Of a stretch of DNA of 64,000 nt, positions 34,555-42,669 are shown one piece after another. The translations under genes were made by a program, and so were the position numbers. The stretch is taken from the NCBI GenBank assembly GCA_027490095.1, contig JAIXYT010000018.1:1-64000 (forward strand), read 5' to 3'. Origin of the DNA: Sphingomonadales bacterium (GTDB lineage Bacteria > Pseudomonadota > Alphaproteobacteria > Sphingomonadales > Sphingomonadaceae). Below the pieces are notes generated by a model, which saw nothing but the letters and a program-made list of their open reading frames with translations, did no database searches and was not told the origin of the DNA. Numbering within the stretch: the first letter of the stretch is position 1; each line of letters opens with the position of its first letter.

Positions 34555-34802
34555 GCCGACCATGTGAAAAGCTTCCGACCGTTTCGAGCAGACGCAGACA
34601 ACAGGTGGTTGCGACGAAGTCCGCCTCAACATGTGCGACCGAATTGTTGTTGCTGATTTGTTATCTGCGCTCGAACGGCGCTTGCGACCGCCATCGGTAT
34701 TGGCGGCTGACCTGCTGACTGCAAGCGAAGGGAAAGTTAATGCAACAGAGCTTTACATTTGTCCGCCGAAAGCCGGCATCTATACTTTCCAGCTGTTAGG
34801 AA

Positions 34803-35492
34803 TCAGCGGCCGCCGAACAGCGCAGAGCCCACCCGCACATGGGTCGCCCCAAGGCGCGCAGCGACGTCATGGTCCTGGCTCATGCCCATGCTCAGCCTGT
34901 CGATTCCATGGCGCCGGGCGAGCTTTGCCAGAAGCGCGAAATAGGGCGCAGGATCCCGGTCGGCCGGCGGCACGGCCATCAGCCCCGTGATCGCCAGCCC
35001 CTTGGCTGCGGCCTCGTCCAGAAGCGCCGGCAGCGCCTCGATGGCAACGCCGCCCTTCTGCGGCTCGGCACCGATGTTCACCTGCGCAAACAGCTCCGGC
35101 TGCCGCCCGGCCTGCGCGCAGGCCCTGGCGAGCGCCGCCACCAGCGACGGCCGGTCAACCGAATGGATGGCCTGGAACAGCCGCACGGCGTCGGCGGCCT
35201 TGTTGGACTGCAGTTGCCCGACAAGATGCAGCTCGATGTCCGGGGTCTCGGCCAGCAGCGCCGGCCATTTGTCGGCGGCCTCCTGCACGCGATTCTCGCC
35301 GAAAAGCCGCTGGCCGGCCACAATCAGCGGGCGGATCGAGTCCGCACCGAACGTCTTCGACACGGCGATCAGTTTCGCCGGCCGGTGCCCGCCGGCGGCA
35401 GCTTCGGCGGCAAGCGTGCGGCGCACGAACGCCAGCCGCTCGGCGGGCGTTCCCGTCGGCTGGGGGGCTGCAGCTGCTGTGGCCATCTTCAT
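34803..35492 (-). CDS. yggS: YggS/PLPBP family PLP-binding protein
   Basis: This 229-residue single-domain alanine-racemase-fold protein binds PLP through Lys46 in LIAVSKTFGAD. Other family marks are LFGENRVQEAADKW, ELHLVGQLQSNKA, IHSVDRPSL and LSMGMSQDHDVAARLGATHVRVGSALFG. It has no catalytic activity; it maintains PLP homeostasis and affects amino-acid pools. The ATG at 35492 was preferred over longer in-frame extensions overlapping the divergent ThiE-like gene, whose start is 22 bases away. Confidence 0.94.
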   Translation of the reverse strand: MKMATAAAAPQPTGTPAERLAFVRRTLAAEAAAGGHRPAKLIAVSKTFGADSIRPLIVAGQRLFGENRVQEAADKWPALLAETPDIELHLVGQLQSNKAADAVRLFQAIHSVDRPSLVAALARACAQAGRQPELFAQVNIGAEPQKGGVAIEALPALLDEAAAKGLAITGLMAVPPADRDPAPYFALLAKLARRHGIDRLSMGMSQDHDVAARLGATHVRVGSALFGGR

Positions 35493-35514
35493 GGCACCGC
35501 GGTAAGCCCGCGCC

Positions 35515-36069
35515 ATGCGCCGGGCAAGCGTTCCCACTCTGTGGCTGTTCACCGACGAGCGCCTCGGCGGCCGGCACCCCGATGACCCCCTCTGGCAGGC
35601 ACTCGCCCGCTTGCCCCGTGGCGCAGGGATCGTCTTCCGGCACTACAGCCTTGCGCCTGAGGCTCGGGCAGACCTGCTTGCGCGAATCGCGAGGCTGTCG
35701 CGCCGGCGCGGCTTGCGCCTCGTCGGCAGCCGCATCGTCGGCGCCCCCGATGGCGTGCATTACCCGGCGCATGCCCCGGCCCGCCGCCGGCCAGCGGGCG
35801 GCCTGAAGACGGCCTCGGCCCACAGTCGCACCGAAGCGCTCGCAGCGTTCCGGACCGGGGCAGACCTCGTGTTCCTGTCGCCCGTCTTCCCGACCCGCAG
35901 CCATCCGGGCGCTGCCACGCTCGGGCCGATCCGGTTCGCGCTTGCGGCCCGCGGCCTGCCGGGCCCGGTGATCGCGCTGGGGGGGATGACCGCTGCGCGT
36001 GCCCGCCGGCTGCAGCCCCTGGGGGCCGCGGGCCATGCCGGGATCGATTGCTGGCTTGCCGAACCCTAG
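35515..36069 (+). CDS. thiamine phosphate synthase family protein (ThiE-like)
   Basis: This 184-residue TIM-barrel protein contains LWLFTDERLGG, HYSLAPEARADLLARI, RRGLRLVGSRIVG, then ADLVFLSPVFPTRSHPGAATLG and VIALGGMT, which match the phosphate-binding strands of ThiE/TenI. The diphosphate-binding lysine/arginine pattern of true ThiE is only partly visible, so it may be a TenI-like regulator or paralogue. Its stop overlaps the convergent SLOG protein's stop. No thiamine operon is nearby. Confidence 0.75.
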   Translation: MRRASVPTLWLFTDERLGGRHPDDPLWQALARLPRGAGIVFRHYSLAPEARADLLARIARLSRRRGLRLVGSRIVGAPDGVHYPAHAPARRRPAGGLKTASAHSRTEALAAFRTGADLVFLSPVFPTRSHPGAATLGPIRFALAARGLPGPVIALGGMTAARARRLQPLGAAGHAGIDCWLAEP

Positions 36070-37985
36070 CCCGGGATTTCCAGCGCGCGCTGCTGGTAGG
36101 TCAGGCGCCATTCCGCCAGGTCCACCAGCATGATCGCGGCAGCCGCATTGCCGATCGCAGCCGTCCGCGCGAGCGTTGGGCGCGTGTCGAGTTCGGTCAC
36201 CAGCTCCTGCAGTGCATCGGCCGTCGCGGCAGACCGCGCCGAGCTGCCGGCGAAGTCGCCCTGCACGCGAAGGCCATAGGCGGCCGTCCCGAAGGCCGGC
36301 AACGTCGCGGTCGCCACCGTGAAGAAGATCGCGGTCTTCTTGGCCGTGTCCGCATCGAGGATCATGCTGGAAATCAGGAAGCCGACGCACAACAGAACGG
36401 TCGTCACGAAGCACACCGAGCCGAACTGGTGGAGCTTGTGGTTCACGTGGCTCATGCGGTGCGCGTTCCGGTGGTGGTAGGCGATCTCCGGGCCCACCTC
36501 CTCCTTGATCAGCAGGTCGGTCAACCGCGCGAGCTGGGCTTCGTCGATCCGCCCCTGCGGCATCGCCAGCTGGCGCCAGATGCAGCCCGCATACCAGTCG
36601 ATCCAGCGCCGGTTTCCCGTCCGGCTGGTCGCGCTGACCGCAGGGGGCCGGGCCACCGCCATCAGGCGGAGGCTGCGCATCGGCCGCAGGCGTTCGGCCA
36701 GCTGGCGGTAATCCAGCCAGCGCTGCTGCCAGCTTTCGGCATGCCCGACCCGCGTGTTGGCAACGATCGCCGCGATCAGCAGCAGTTCGCCGATCACGAA
36801 GGCAACCTTCACCTTGCCCCCGATCAGATAGCCGAGCAGCGCCAGTGCGACTGCAAGCGCCGAAAAGGCGAAGTTCACGACATGCCCCGACCGGAAGGAC
36901 TGGGCGAAGCGGTTCGCCAGATTGTCCACCCAGGCATATCCATGTTCCAGAAGGTTGAACCGGTCGGTCGGGATTCGCCCCTGCCAGTAGCTGTCAAACC
37001 GTGCCCAGTCGGATCGGGTGGCCGGCAGATACGGATCCTTGCGCCAGGCGCTGCGCTTCAGCTTCTGCACCCCCGTGGCGGCCAGCAGCATCGGATACTC
37101 GATCCGGCGCAGCAGCAGTTCCTCGCGCTCCACCAGGAAGGCATCCAGCGCTGCCTTTTCGCCGGGTTCGTCCGGCGGCAACAGGATCGCGGACAGCGCC
37201 TCGCCCAGATGGTCTTCGTCGAACGGCTCGGCGGGCGGCTCCAGGTTGCTGTGCCAGCTGCCGCCTGCCGGCCCTTCCCCCTGCCACAGCAGGTGGATGG
37301 GCTCTGCCGGATCGAGCGGGATGTGGATGACGGGCTTGCCCATGGACAGCGCGCTTGCGACCACGTCGCCGGTGCCGCCGCGCCCGCCGCTGCCTTTTCC
37401 GTCCCAGATCGCGACCAGGATGTCGGCAGACCCCAGGATGGCGCCGCCCACCAGCGAGTAGGCGGCATCGGGTGCCGCCCTCGTGCCGGGCAGTTCCAGC
37501 ATCCGGTCGGCCCGGCTCAGCAGTGCCTCGAAGGCTGTCCGGGACTCGGCTGTTGCAAAATCCGCCGCATAATCCGTGCGTTCGAAGGGCAGGGGGCAAT
37601 CCAGCCGATATCCCAGTCCGACCGCCACCGTGGCGCACAGGCGATCCGCCCCTTCGGCAAGCGCCGAGATCATGCGCAGCTCGGGCTTGTCCCCGTTGAA
37701 CCAGGCCGCGCCCTTCAGATGGATCTCGCCGACCACCTGCTGGACCAGCGACAGCACCTGCGAAATCCGCGCGCCCACGGCCGGCTCGAGGGCTTCGGTC
37801 AGGCGGTCGGCCCGATGGCCGGTCACGCCGATGTTCAGCACGCAGCGGGGCCGGGGCGGGTGCACCATGACATGGGGAACGACGGCCGGATGAGGAGCAG
37901 CCGCGCCGGGGTGGGCCGTCGCGTCCGCCGGCTGCCGCATGTCCTGCGCCCCGTCCCTCGCCATAGTCCCCATGCCCTGCGCCAT
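36066..37985 (-). CDS. SLOG-domain protein with SLATT-like transmembrane region
   Basis: This 639-residue protein has a Rossmann-like SLOG (LOG/DprA-like) domain at about 49-224: NIGVTGHRADRL, LRMISALAEGADRL, LDCPLPFERTDYAADF, LVGGAILGSADILVAIWDGK and GTGDVVASALSMGKPVIHI. Two membrane helices follow (about 370-389, 394-412), then WLDYRQLAERLRPMR, a pattern of SLATT/DUF4231 effector domains, and two more helices (521-542, 552-572). SLOG/SLATT proteins are predicted nucleotide-sensing membrane effectors in conflict systems. It is a lone gene here, divergent from trcR. The start is uncertain among several ATGs. Confidence 0.62.
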   Translation of the reverse strand: MAQGMGTMARDGAQDMRQPADATAHPGAAAPHPAVVPHVMVHPPRPRCVLNIGVTGHRADRLTEALEPAVGARISQVLSLVQQVVGEIHLKGAAWFNGDKPELRMISALAEGADRLCATVAVGLGYRLDCPLPFERTDYAADFATAESRTAFEALLSRADRMLELPGTRAAPDAAYSLVGGAILGSADILVAIWDGKGSGGRGGTGDVVASALSMGKPVIHIPLDPAEPIHLLWQGEGPAGGSWHSNLEPPAEPFDEDHLGEALSAILLPPDEPGEKAALDAFLVEREELLLRRIEYPMLLAATGVQKLKRSAWRKDPYLPATRSDWARFDSYWQGRIPTDRFNLLEHGYAWVDNLANRFAQSFRSGHVVNFAFSALAVALALLGYLIGGKVKVAFVIGELLLIAAIVANTRVGHAESWQQRWLDYRQLAERLRPMRSLRLMAVARPPAVSATSRTGNRRWIDWYAGCIWRQLAMPQGRIDEAQLARLTDLLIKEEVGPEIAYHHRNAHRMSHVNHKLHQFGSVCFVTTVLLCVGFLISSMILDADTAKKTAIFFTVATATLPAFGTAAYGLRVQGDFAGSSARSAATADALQELVTELDTRPTLARTAAIGNAAAAIMLVDLAEWRLTYQQRALEIPG

Positions 37986-38037
37986 GGCGGCAATGCCCCC
38001 CTGTTGCAAGCCCCGCCACCGCGCACCCGATACGCCT

Positions 38038-38112
38038 CACCCCTTGCGCCCGGGCCGACGGCGCTCTACTCTTCGCCCCAACATCGGCCATCCCGCAAGG
38101 GGTGGCCGTTTT
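38038..38112 (+). promoter_or_regulatory. attenuator-like RNA element upstream of trcR
   Basis: CACCCCTTGCG (38038-38048) is perfectly complementary to CGCAAGGGGTG (38094-38104). The enclosed segment has an inner stem GGCCGA/TCGGCC (38053-38058 / 38084-38089). A competing hairpin, CGGCCATCCC-GCAA-GGGGTGGCCG (38085-38108, one G-T pair), is followed by TTTT and would act as a terminator on the plus strand. The two pairings are mutually exclusive, as in attenuators. The element ends about 120 bases before the trcR ATG. It might instead be a small RNA. Confidence 0.5.
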
Positions 38113-38231
38113 ACGTGGCATCGATTTCCGTTTCGCCCGTTTTCAGATCGGGGCGGCAAACCCGCCCCTCACGTTCACGCCTTCCCCGCGCCGGTCCGCC
38201 GGCGCAGCATGGCAAGCCCGAGGAACCGTCC

Positions 38232-38930
38232 ATGGCCAACAGCCCCAAGCCGATCAAGCAGGCCCAGCCGCTGATGCCGCACGCAACTGCGACCTGGCTG
38301 GTCGAGAACACCGCGCTCACCTTCGCGCAGGTCGCTGCCTTCTGCCAGATCCACGTGCTCGAGGTGCAGGCGATCGCCGACGAGACGGCTGCCACCAAGC
38401 TGACCCCGCGCGATCCGGTCCGGGCCGGCGAACTCAGCCTCGAGGAGATCGACAAGGGTCAGGCGGATCCGTCCTACCGGCTGAAGATCAGCCCCGGGCC
38501 GGCCCAGATCCGCCGCACCTCCGGTCCGCGCTACACCCCGCTCGCCAAGCGGCAGGACAAGCCCGACGGCATCGCCTGGATCATCCGCAACCATCCGGAA
38601 ATCACCGACGCGCAGATCTCCAAGCTGATCGGCACCACCAAGACCACGATTGCAGCCATCCGCACGCGCGAGCATTGGAACATCGCCAACATCACGCCGA
38701 AGGACCCGGTGACGCTCGGCCTCTGCTCGCAGCGCGAACTCGATGCGCTGGTTGCGGCAGCGGCCAAGAAGGCCGGCGTGCTGCCGGTCGAGGACGGCCG
38801 CCTCGGCGCCGACCGCGACGCGATTCTGGCCGAGCTTCGGGCAGAGCGCGACGCGGCCACCGCAGATCCCGAAGCCAGCGAGACGCCGCGCGAGCACACG
38901 GCGGATACCCTGTTCAAGTCGCAGGACTGA
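38232..38930 (+). CDS. trcR: DUF1013 cell-cycle transcriptional regulator TrcR
   Basis: This 232-residue protein matches DUF1013/TrcR throughout: LMPHATATWLVENTALTFAQVAAFC, HVLEVQAIADE, DPVRAGELSLEEI, IAWIIRNHPEITDAQISKLIGTTK and AIRTREHWNIANITPKDPVTLG. It contains a helix-turn-helix-like segment (ITDAQISKLIGTTKTTIAAI). TrcR is an alphaproteobacterial transcription factor linked to the cell cycle. The C terminus is an acidic/Ala-rich tail. The ATG is the first in the conserved block and follows GAGGAACCGTCC. Confidence 0.93.
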   Translation: MANSPKPIKQAQPLMPHATATWLVENTALTFAQVAAFCQIHVLEVQAIADETAATKLTPRDPVRAGELSLEEIDKGQADPSYRLKISPGPAQIRRTSGPRYTPLAKRQDKPDGIAWIIRNHPEITDAQISKLIGTTKTTIAAIRTREHWNIANITPKDPVTLGLCSQRELDALVAAAAKKAGVLPVEDGRLGADRDAILAELRAERDAATADPEASETPREHTADTLFKSQD

Positions 38931-38937
38931 TCCGGGT

Positions 38938-40014
38938 TTGACGATCCCGGCCGCCCCGAACGACAGCATCGCGCGCGCCGGGCTCGTCTATCCCCACGGC
39001 ACCCATGTGCCTGGCGACGGCCGGCTGCTGCAGGTGGCCGAGGGCGTCTTCTGGCTGCGGATGCCCATCCCCTTCAGCCTCGATCACATCAACCTCTGGG
39101 TGCTCGACGCCGGCGATCACTGGGCGGTGGTGGACACGGGCTTCCCGTCCGCCGAGGCAAAGGCCCACTGGCGGGCCCTGTTCGATGCGGAGTCCGGCGG
39201 CCCGCTTGCCGGCAAGCCGGTCGGGCGCGTCATCGTCACCCATTATCATCCCGACCATATCGGCCTTGCCGGCTGGCTCTGCACGCGATGGCAGCTGCCG
39301 CTGGAGATCAGCCGGGGCGAGTTCATGCTGGCCCGCGTCCTCACCCTCGACACCGCCGCCTCGACGCCCGAGGATGTGATCGGCTTCTATGCCGCACAGG
39401 GCTGGCCTGATGACGCGGTCGAGGCCCTGAGGGCAAGCGCATGGGGTCGCTTCGGGCGCATCGTGCACCGGCTCCCCACGGGCTACCATCGGCTTCGTGC
39501 GGGCGACAGGCTGACGATCGGGCGGCGGCAGTGGGACATCGTCGTTGGCGCCGGCCACAGCCCGGAACATGTCTGCCTGCACGATGCAGCAGACGGGCTG
39601 CTGATTTCGGGCGACCAGGTCCTTCCGCGCATCACCTCGAACGTTTCCGTCTATCCGACCGAACCCGAGGCGGACCCTCTGGGCGACTGGCTGGACAGCA
39701 TCGCGCGGCTGAAATCCCTGCCGGCGGAAACCCTGGTCCTGCCGGCGCACAACGAGCCCTTCTTCGGCCTGCACGCCCGGCTCGACCAGCTGGCGGCCGA
39801 CCACCATCGCAAGCTCGAAGCCCTGCTGGAGGCCTGCGGCGAGCCGCTGTCCGCCTTCGACAGCTTCGCCATCCTGTTCCGCCGCGCAATCGGCAGGGAC
39901 GAACTGCAGATGGCGACCGGAGAAGCCCTTGCCCACCTGCGCTGGCTGCATCGCAGGGGGCAGGTGGAGCCGATCAGCTGCGACGGCGTGACGCGGTATC
40001 GCCGCCTCGGCTGA
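38938..40014 (+). CDS. MBL-fold metallo-hydrolase
   Basis: This 358-residue protein (from a TTG start) has the metallo-beta-lactamase metal motif THYHPDHIGLAGW, a downstream His in VGAGHSPEHVC, the Asp in LLISGDQVLP and a final His in VLPAHNEPF. A winged helix-like C-terminal domain (FRRAIGRDELQMATGEALAHLRWL) resembles LACTB2/glyoxalase II relatives. The reaction is probably thioester or ester hydrolysis. No ATG lies in frame before the conserved WLRMPIPFSLDHIN; the TTG 7 bases after the trcR stop, or a GTG at about 39006, are candidate starts. Confidence 0.86.
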   Translation: MTIPAAPNDSIARAGLVYPHGTHVPGDGRLLQVAEGVFWLRMPIPFSLDHINLWVLDAGDHWAVVDTGFPSAEAKAHWRALFDAESGGPLAGKPVGRVIVTHYHPDHIGLAGWLCTRWQLPLEISRGEFMLARVLTLDTAASTPEDVIGFYAAQGWPDDAVEALRASAWGRFGRIVHRLPTGYHRLRAGDRLTIGRRQWDIVVGAGHSPEHVCLHDAADGLLISGDQVLPRITSNVSVYPTEPEADPLGDWLDSIARLKSLPAETLVLPAHNEPFFGLHARLDQLAADHHRKLEALLEACGEPLSAFDSFAILFRRAIGRDELQMATGEALAHLRWLHRRGQVEPISCDGVTRYRRLG

Positions 40015-40092
40015 GGGCAGCGGCCCGTTCCCGGCCGGCCTGTCCGATCCGAACCCCTTGCATTCTGCGGCCATTGAACCCAGATTGTCCGA

Positions 40093-40210
40093 TGCGGGCA
40101 GCTTTTATCCCCCTTTAGCCGCCCGCACGAATGCCGCTGCTCCTCCTGGGGCTCGGCATTCCCTCCCTGAACCCTGGCCGCTGCGCCCAAAGGCGCAGCG
40201 GCTTTTTTTT
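40093..40210 (+). ncRNA. candidate structured small RNA with CCUCC loop
   Basis: Three successive stem-loops lie in the gap after the MBL gene. TGCGGGC/GCCCGCA (40093-40127) has a 21-base loop. GAATGCCG/CGGCATTC (40129-40161) has a 17-base loop containing TCCTCC, an anti-Shine-Dalgarno sequence. A classical terminator follows (see next entry). The compact spacing and strong terminator without an upstream gene ending nearby suggest an independent transcript of about 120 nt. Alphaproteobacterial sRNAs with CUCCUCC-loop hairpins are known, but this was not matched to a named family. A possible TTGCAT box lies at 40058-40063. Confidence 0.5.
40177..40210 (+). terminator. strong intrinsic terminator
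   Basis: Stem GCCGCTGCGCC (40177-40187) pairs perfectly with GGCGCAGCGGC (40192-40202), closing loop CAAA, and is followed by eight T residues (40203-40210). It is the best rho-independent terminator in the window. It would end either the MBL transcript or, more likely given the hairpins before it, a separate small RNA. Confidence 0.9.
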
Positions 40211-40221
40211 GGCCGAAGGCG

Positions 40222-40385
40222 GCCAGGAACAGCGCGCAGCGCTGTTCCGGACTCGCCGCAGGCCCGGCCGGCGGAGTCGGCGATCTCCATCGCCGACCCG
40301 TCCGACGAGTCGCGGCTTTGCCGCGAAAACTTCTTACCTGCTTCTTTCCCTCCAGCCGGACTCGGCAGCTTCGCTGCCGGCCGGC
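40222..40385 (+). repeat. multi-hairpin dispersed repeat, copy B
   Basis: Four hairpins follow the terminator: GGAACAGCG closing CGCAG (40226-40248), GTCGGCGAT closing CTCC (40276-40297), CGCGG closing CTTTG (40311-40325) and CGGCAGC closing TTC (40363-40379). Offsets between hairpins are 50, 35 and 52 bases, matching copy A at 5.3 kb. Loops and linkers are conserved while three stems are rewritten on both arms. It ends just before the stop of the convergent SPOR gene. Confidence 0.75.
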
Positions 40386-40393
40386 GCTCCCGC

Positions 40394-41443
40394 CTACTTC
40401 GTCACGAAACAGGGCCGCCCTGCCGCCGACAGCTTCGCGCACAGCTCCGCCGCCTCGGGCCGATCGTCGAATGGCCCCACCTGCAGCCGGACCAGCCCGC
40501 CGCGCGGATTGTAGACCGGCGTCTGCCCTTTCAGCAGCTTGGCCGATTGCGACACCAGCGTCGCCCAGGCCGTCCGCGCCGCGCGTTCATTGGCGTAGGC
40601 GCCCAGCTGCACCTTCCAGCCATCCGCCGCCGGCGCATCGGCCTTTTCGACCGCCTTTGCGTCGGCGCTGGCTTCGCCTTTCGGTTTCGCCTCAGCCTTC
40701 GGTTTCGCGTCTCCCTTCGGCTTCGGCTCTGCCTTGGCGGGGGTCTTGTCGGCCGGCCGTGCGTCCGCCACCTCCTCGCCCCGGGCCGGCCCCTCCTCGG
40801 CGGCATCCTCGCCCGCGTCCGCGATCGCCAGCGGCGCCTCGCTGGCCGCCTTCGGCGCCGCCATCTCCGCCAGCACAACGGCCACGGGCCGCCCGGCCGC
40901 AAGCGCTTCTGCCGCCGCTTCGCCCTGCGCCCGGTCTTCGGCCGTCATGCGCGTCGCCATCCGGGCGGCCTGGCCGGATGCCAGAGAAAGCCCGCCCTCG
41001 CGGGCGCGCACCACATAGGCATAGCCCAGCGCCGGGTTGCGCGGCGCCTCGTCGCCTTCGAAGGTTGCCACCCCCAGCACATAGGCGGCGCGCAGGTCTC
41101 CGCGGTCGGCGGCGGTCCTCAGCTGGGTCAGCGCCTCGGTCTTGCGGCCTTGCTGCCACAGGGTGATGCCCAGGTTGGCTGTCGCCGCCACATGGCCCTT
41201 GTCGGCAGCCCGCCGGTAATAATCGATCGCGGCCTTGGGATCGAGCGGCACCCCCCGCCCCAGCCGGTAGGCCTGGCCCATGTTGAACAGCGCGTCCCGG
41301 TCGCCCCTGGCGGCCGGCGTCACCCACTCGGCAACAGCGCCCTCCCAGTCGCCCGCGCGCCACTTGGTAACGCCATCGTCCACGCTTGCCGACAGAGGGT
41401 GCGCTGCCAGCAACAGTGCCGCAGCTGCGATCCAGCCCCTCAT
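40394..41443 (-). CDS. Sel1-repeat and SPOR-domain exported protein
   Basis: This 349-residue protein has a signal peptide ([19 protein letters not shown]). Sel1-like repeats follow (for example GDRDALFNMGQAYRLGRGVP and HVAATANLGITLWQQGRKTE, residues 47-130). A Lys/Ala/Glu/Pro-rich linker spans about 222-265, and a C-terminal SPOR domain (DGWKVQLGAYANERAARTAW to GLVRLQVGPF) ends the protein. SPOR domains bind denuded peptidoglycan at the septum. It is the last gene of the operon starting with the membrane protein at 46.6 kb, overlapping pyrC' by 4 bases. Confidence 0.87.
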   Translation of the reverse strand: MRGWIAAAALLLAAHPLSASVDDGVTKWRAGDWEGAVAEWVTPAARGDRDALFNMGQAYRLGRGVPLDPKAAIDYYRRAADKGHVAATANLGITLWQQGRKTEALTQLRTAADRGDLRAAYVLGVATFEGDEAPRNPALGYAYVVRAREGGLSLASGQAARMATRMTAEDRAQGEAAAEALAAGRPVAVVLAEMAAPKAASEAPLAIADAGEDAAEEGPARGEEVADARPADKTPAKAEPKPKGDAKPKAEAKPKGEASADAKAVEKADAPAADGWKVQLGAYANERAARTAWATLVSQSAKLLKGQTPVYNPRGGLVRLQVGPFDDRPEAAELCAKLSAAGRPCFVTK

Positions 41444-42669
41444 GCCAGCCGCTCGCCGCCCTTCAGCAGCAGCCGCACCTGGCCCTGCACGGGAAGCCCG
41501 TCGAACGGCGTGTTGCCGGCACGCCCGGGCAGCCGGTCGGACATGATGCGCCAGGGCGCGCCCGGATCGAACAGCAACAGGTCGGCAGGGTCGCCGATTG
41601 CCAGCCGTCCCCCCGGCAGGCCGAACCGCGCAGCCGGGTTGGCCGACAGCAGCGCCAGCAGCCGCGGCAGGGTCAGTGTGCCGTCGTGCACAAGGGCCAG
41701 TCCCAGCGCGAGCAGCGTTGCGCTGCCGGCGGCGCCCGGTGCCGCATCGGCGAAGGGCAGGCGCTTTTCCTCCTGCGTGCGCGGGTCGTGGCGGCTGGCA
41801 AGCACCGAAATCGTGCCGTCGGCCAGCCCCTCCCGCACGGCGGCCCGGTCATCCTCGCTGCGAAGCGGCGGCGACAGCCGCGCAAAGCTTCGATAGCCGG
41901 CAAGCGCCGTGTCCGACAGCAGCGCATAGGCGGGCGCCGTGCCGGCCGTCACATCCTGTCCCCGGGCGCGTGCGCTGCGCACCAGGTCCACCCCTTCCCG
42001 CGTGCTCACGCAGGCGAAATGCAGCGCAGCGCCGGCCTCCTCGGCAAGCCTCAGGTCCCGTGCGATCTGCACGGCTTCCGCAGCCGCAGGCGCTGCTGCC
42101 AGCCCCAGCCGGGTCGCCGCCTCGCTTTCGGTCGCAACCGCGCCTGCCGTCAGGAACGGGCATTCCGCATGGGCGATCACCACAAGCTTCAGCCCGGCGG
42201 CATAGCGCAGCAGCCGCAGCATCACCTGCGCGTCCGCGATCGCCGCGCGGCCGGTGGCGACGGCCACCGCGCCGGCGTCCTTCATCAGCGACAGTTCGCC
42301 GAGTTCCCGGCCATTCAGCCCCCGCGTCGCCGCTGCCAGCGGGCGCACCCACAGCCGCGGCTTGCCGAGCCGTTCGGCGCGCTCCACCAGTGCCGGGTCG
42401 TCGAGCACCGGGGACTGGTCGGGCATCAGCAGCACGCTGGTGATGCCGCCGGCAACCGCTGCCTCCACGTCGGTCCGGAACACCCCTGCGTCGATCAGGC
42501 CGGGCGCCAGCACCTGTCCCCGGGCCTCCACCACCTCAGCGCCCGCAGGCACTGTTAGCCCCGGGCCGATGGCGGCGATCTCGCGGTCTTTCACCAGCAG
42601 GTCGCCGACGCTGTCGGTGCCTGCCGTCGGGTCGACCAGCCGCGCCCCCCGGATCAGCAGCGCGCTCAT
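41440..42669 (-). CDS. pyrC: non-catalytic dihydroorotase-like protein (PyrC'/PyrX)
   Basis: This 409-residue protein has the dihydroorotase fold but lacks catalytic residues. The metal motif HxH after PGLID is replaced by AGVFRTD (61-67), the later TPHH pair is TAPA (244-247), and the DHAPH segment reads RHDPR (293-297), so the catalytic Asp is Arg. Other family features remain (HAEC, EEKRLPF). Inactive DHOases encoded beside pyrB are known in Pseudomonas, where they are needed for ATCase assembly. Its ATG overlaps the pyrB stop, supporting that role. A separate active DHOase should exist elsewhere. Confidence 0.85.
   Translation of the reverse strand: MSALLIRGARLVDPTAGTDSVGDLLVKDREIAAIGPGLTVPAGAEVVEARGQVLAPGLIDAGVFRTDVEAAVAGGITSVLLMPDQSPVLDDPALVERAERLGKPRLWVRPLAAATRGLNGRELGELSLMKDAGAVAVATGRAAIADAQVMLRLLRYAAGLKLVVIAHAECPFLTAGAVATESEAATRLGLAAAPAAAEAVQIARDLRLAEEAGAALHFACVSTREGVDLVRSARARGQDVTAGTAPAYALLSDTALAGYRSFARLSPPLRSEDDRAAVREGLADGTISVLASRHDPRTQEEKRLPFADAAPGAAGSATLLALGLALVHDGTLTLPRLLALLSANPAARFGLPGGRLAIGDPADLLLFDPGAPWRIMSDRLPGRAGNTPFDGLPVQGQVRLLLKGGERLA

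Noticed and set aside
34631-34802. tRNA or other structured RNA upstream of the PEP-CTERM gene
   Set aside because: The region is A/T-rich and has one short hairpin, but there is no T-loop consensus or acceptor stem.
36066-38930. A CBASS-type defence operon around the SLOG protein
   Set aside because: No CD-NTase, ubiquitin-like or other effector gene is adjacent; the neighbours are ThiE-like and TrcR, which are housekeeping-type genes.
40015-40393. Insertion sequence remnant because of terminal-like inverted repeats
   Set aside because: The inverted repeats are short local hairpins repeated in order, with no transposase fragment or target duplication.
41440-42669. Active dihydroorotase
   Set aside because: The metal-binding HxH, later histidines and catalytic Asp are all replaced, so an active-enzyme call is not supported.
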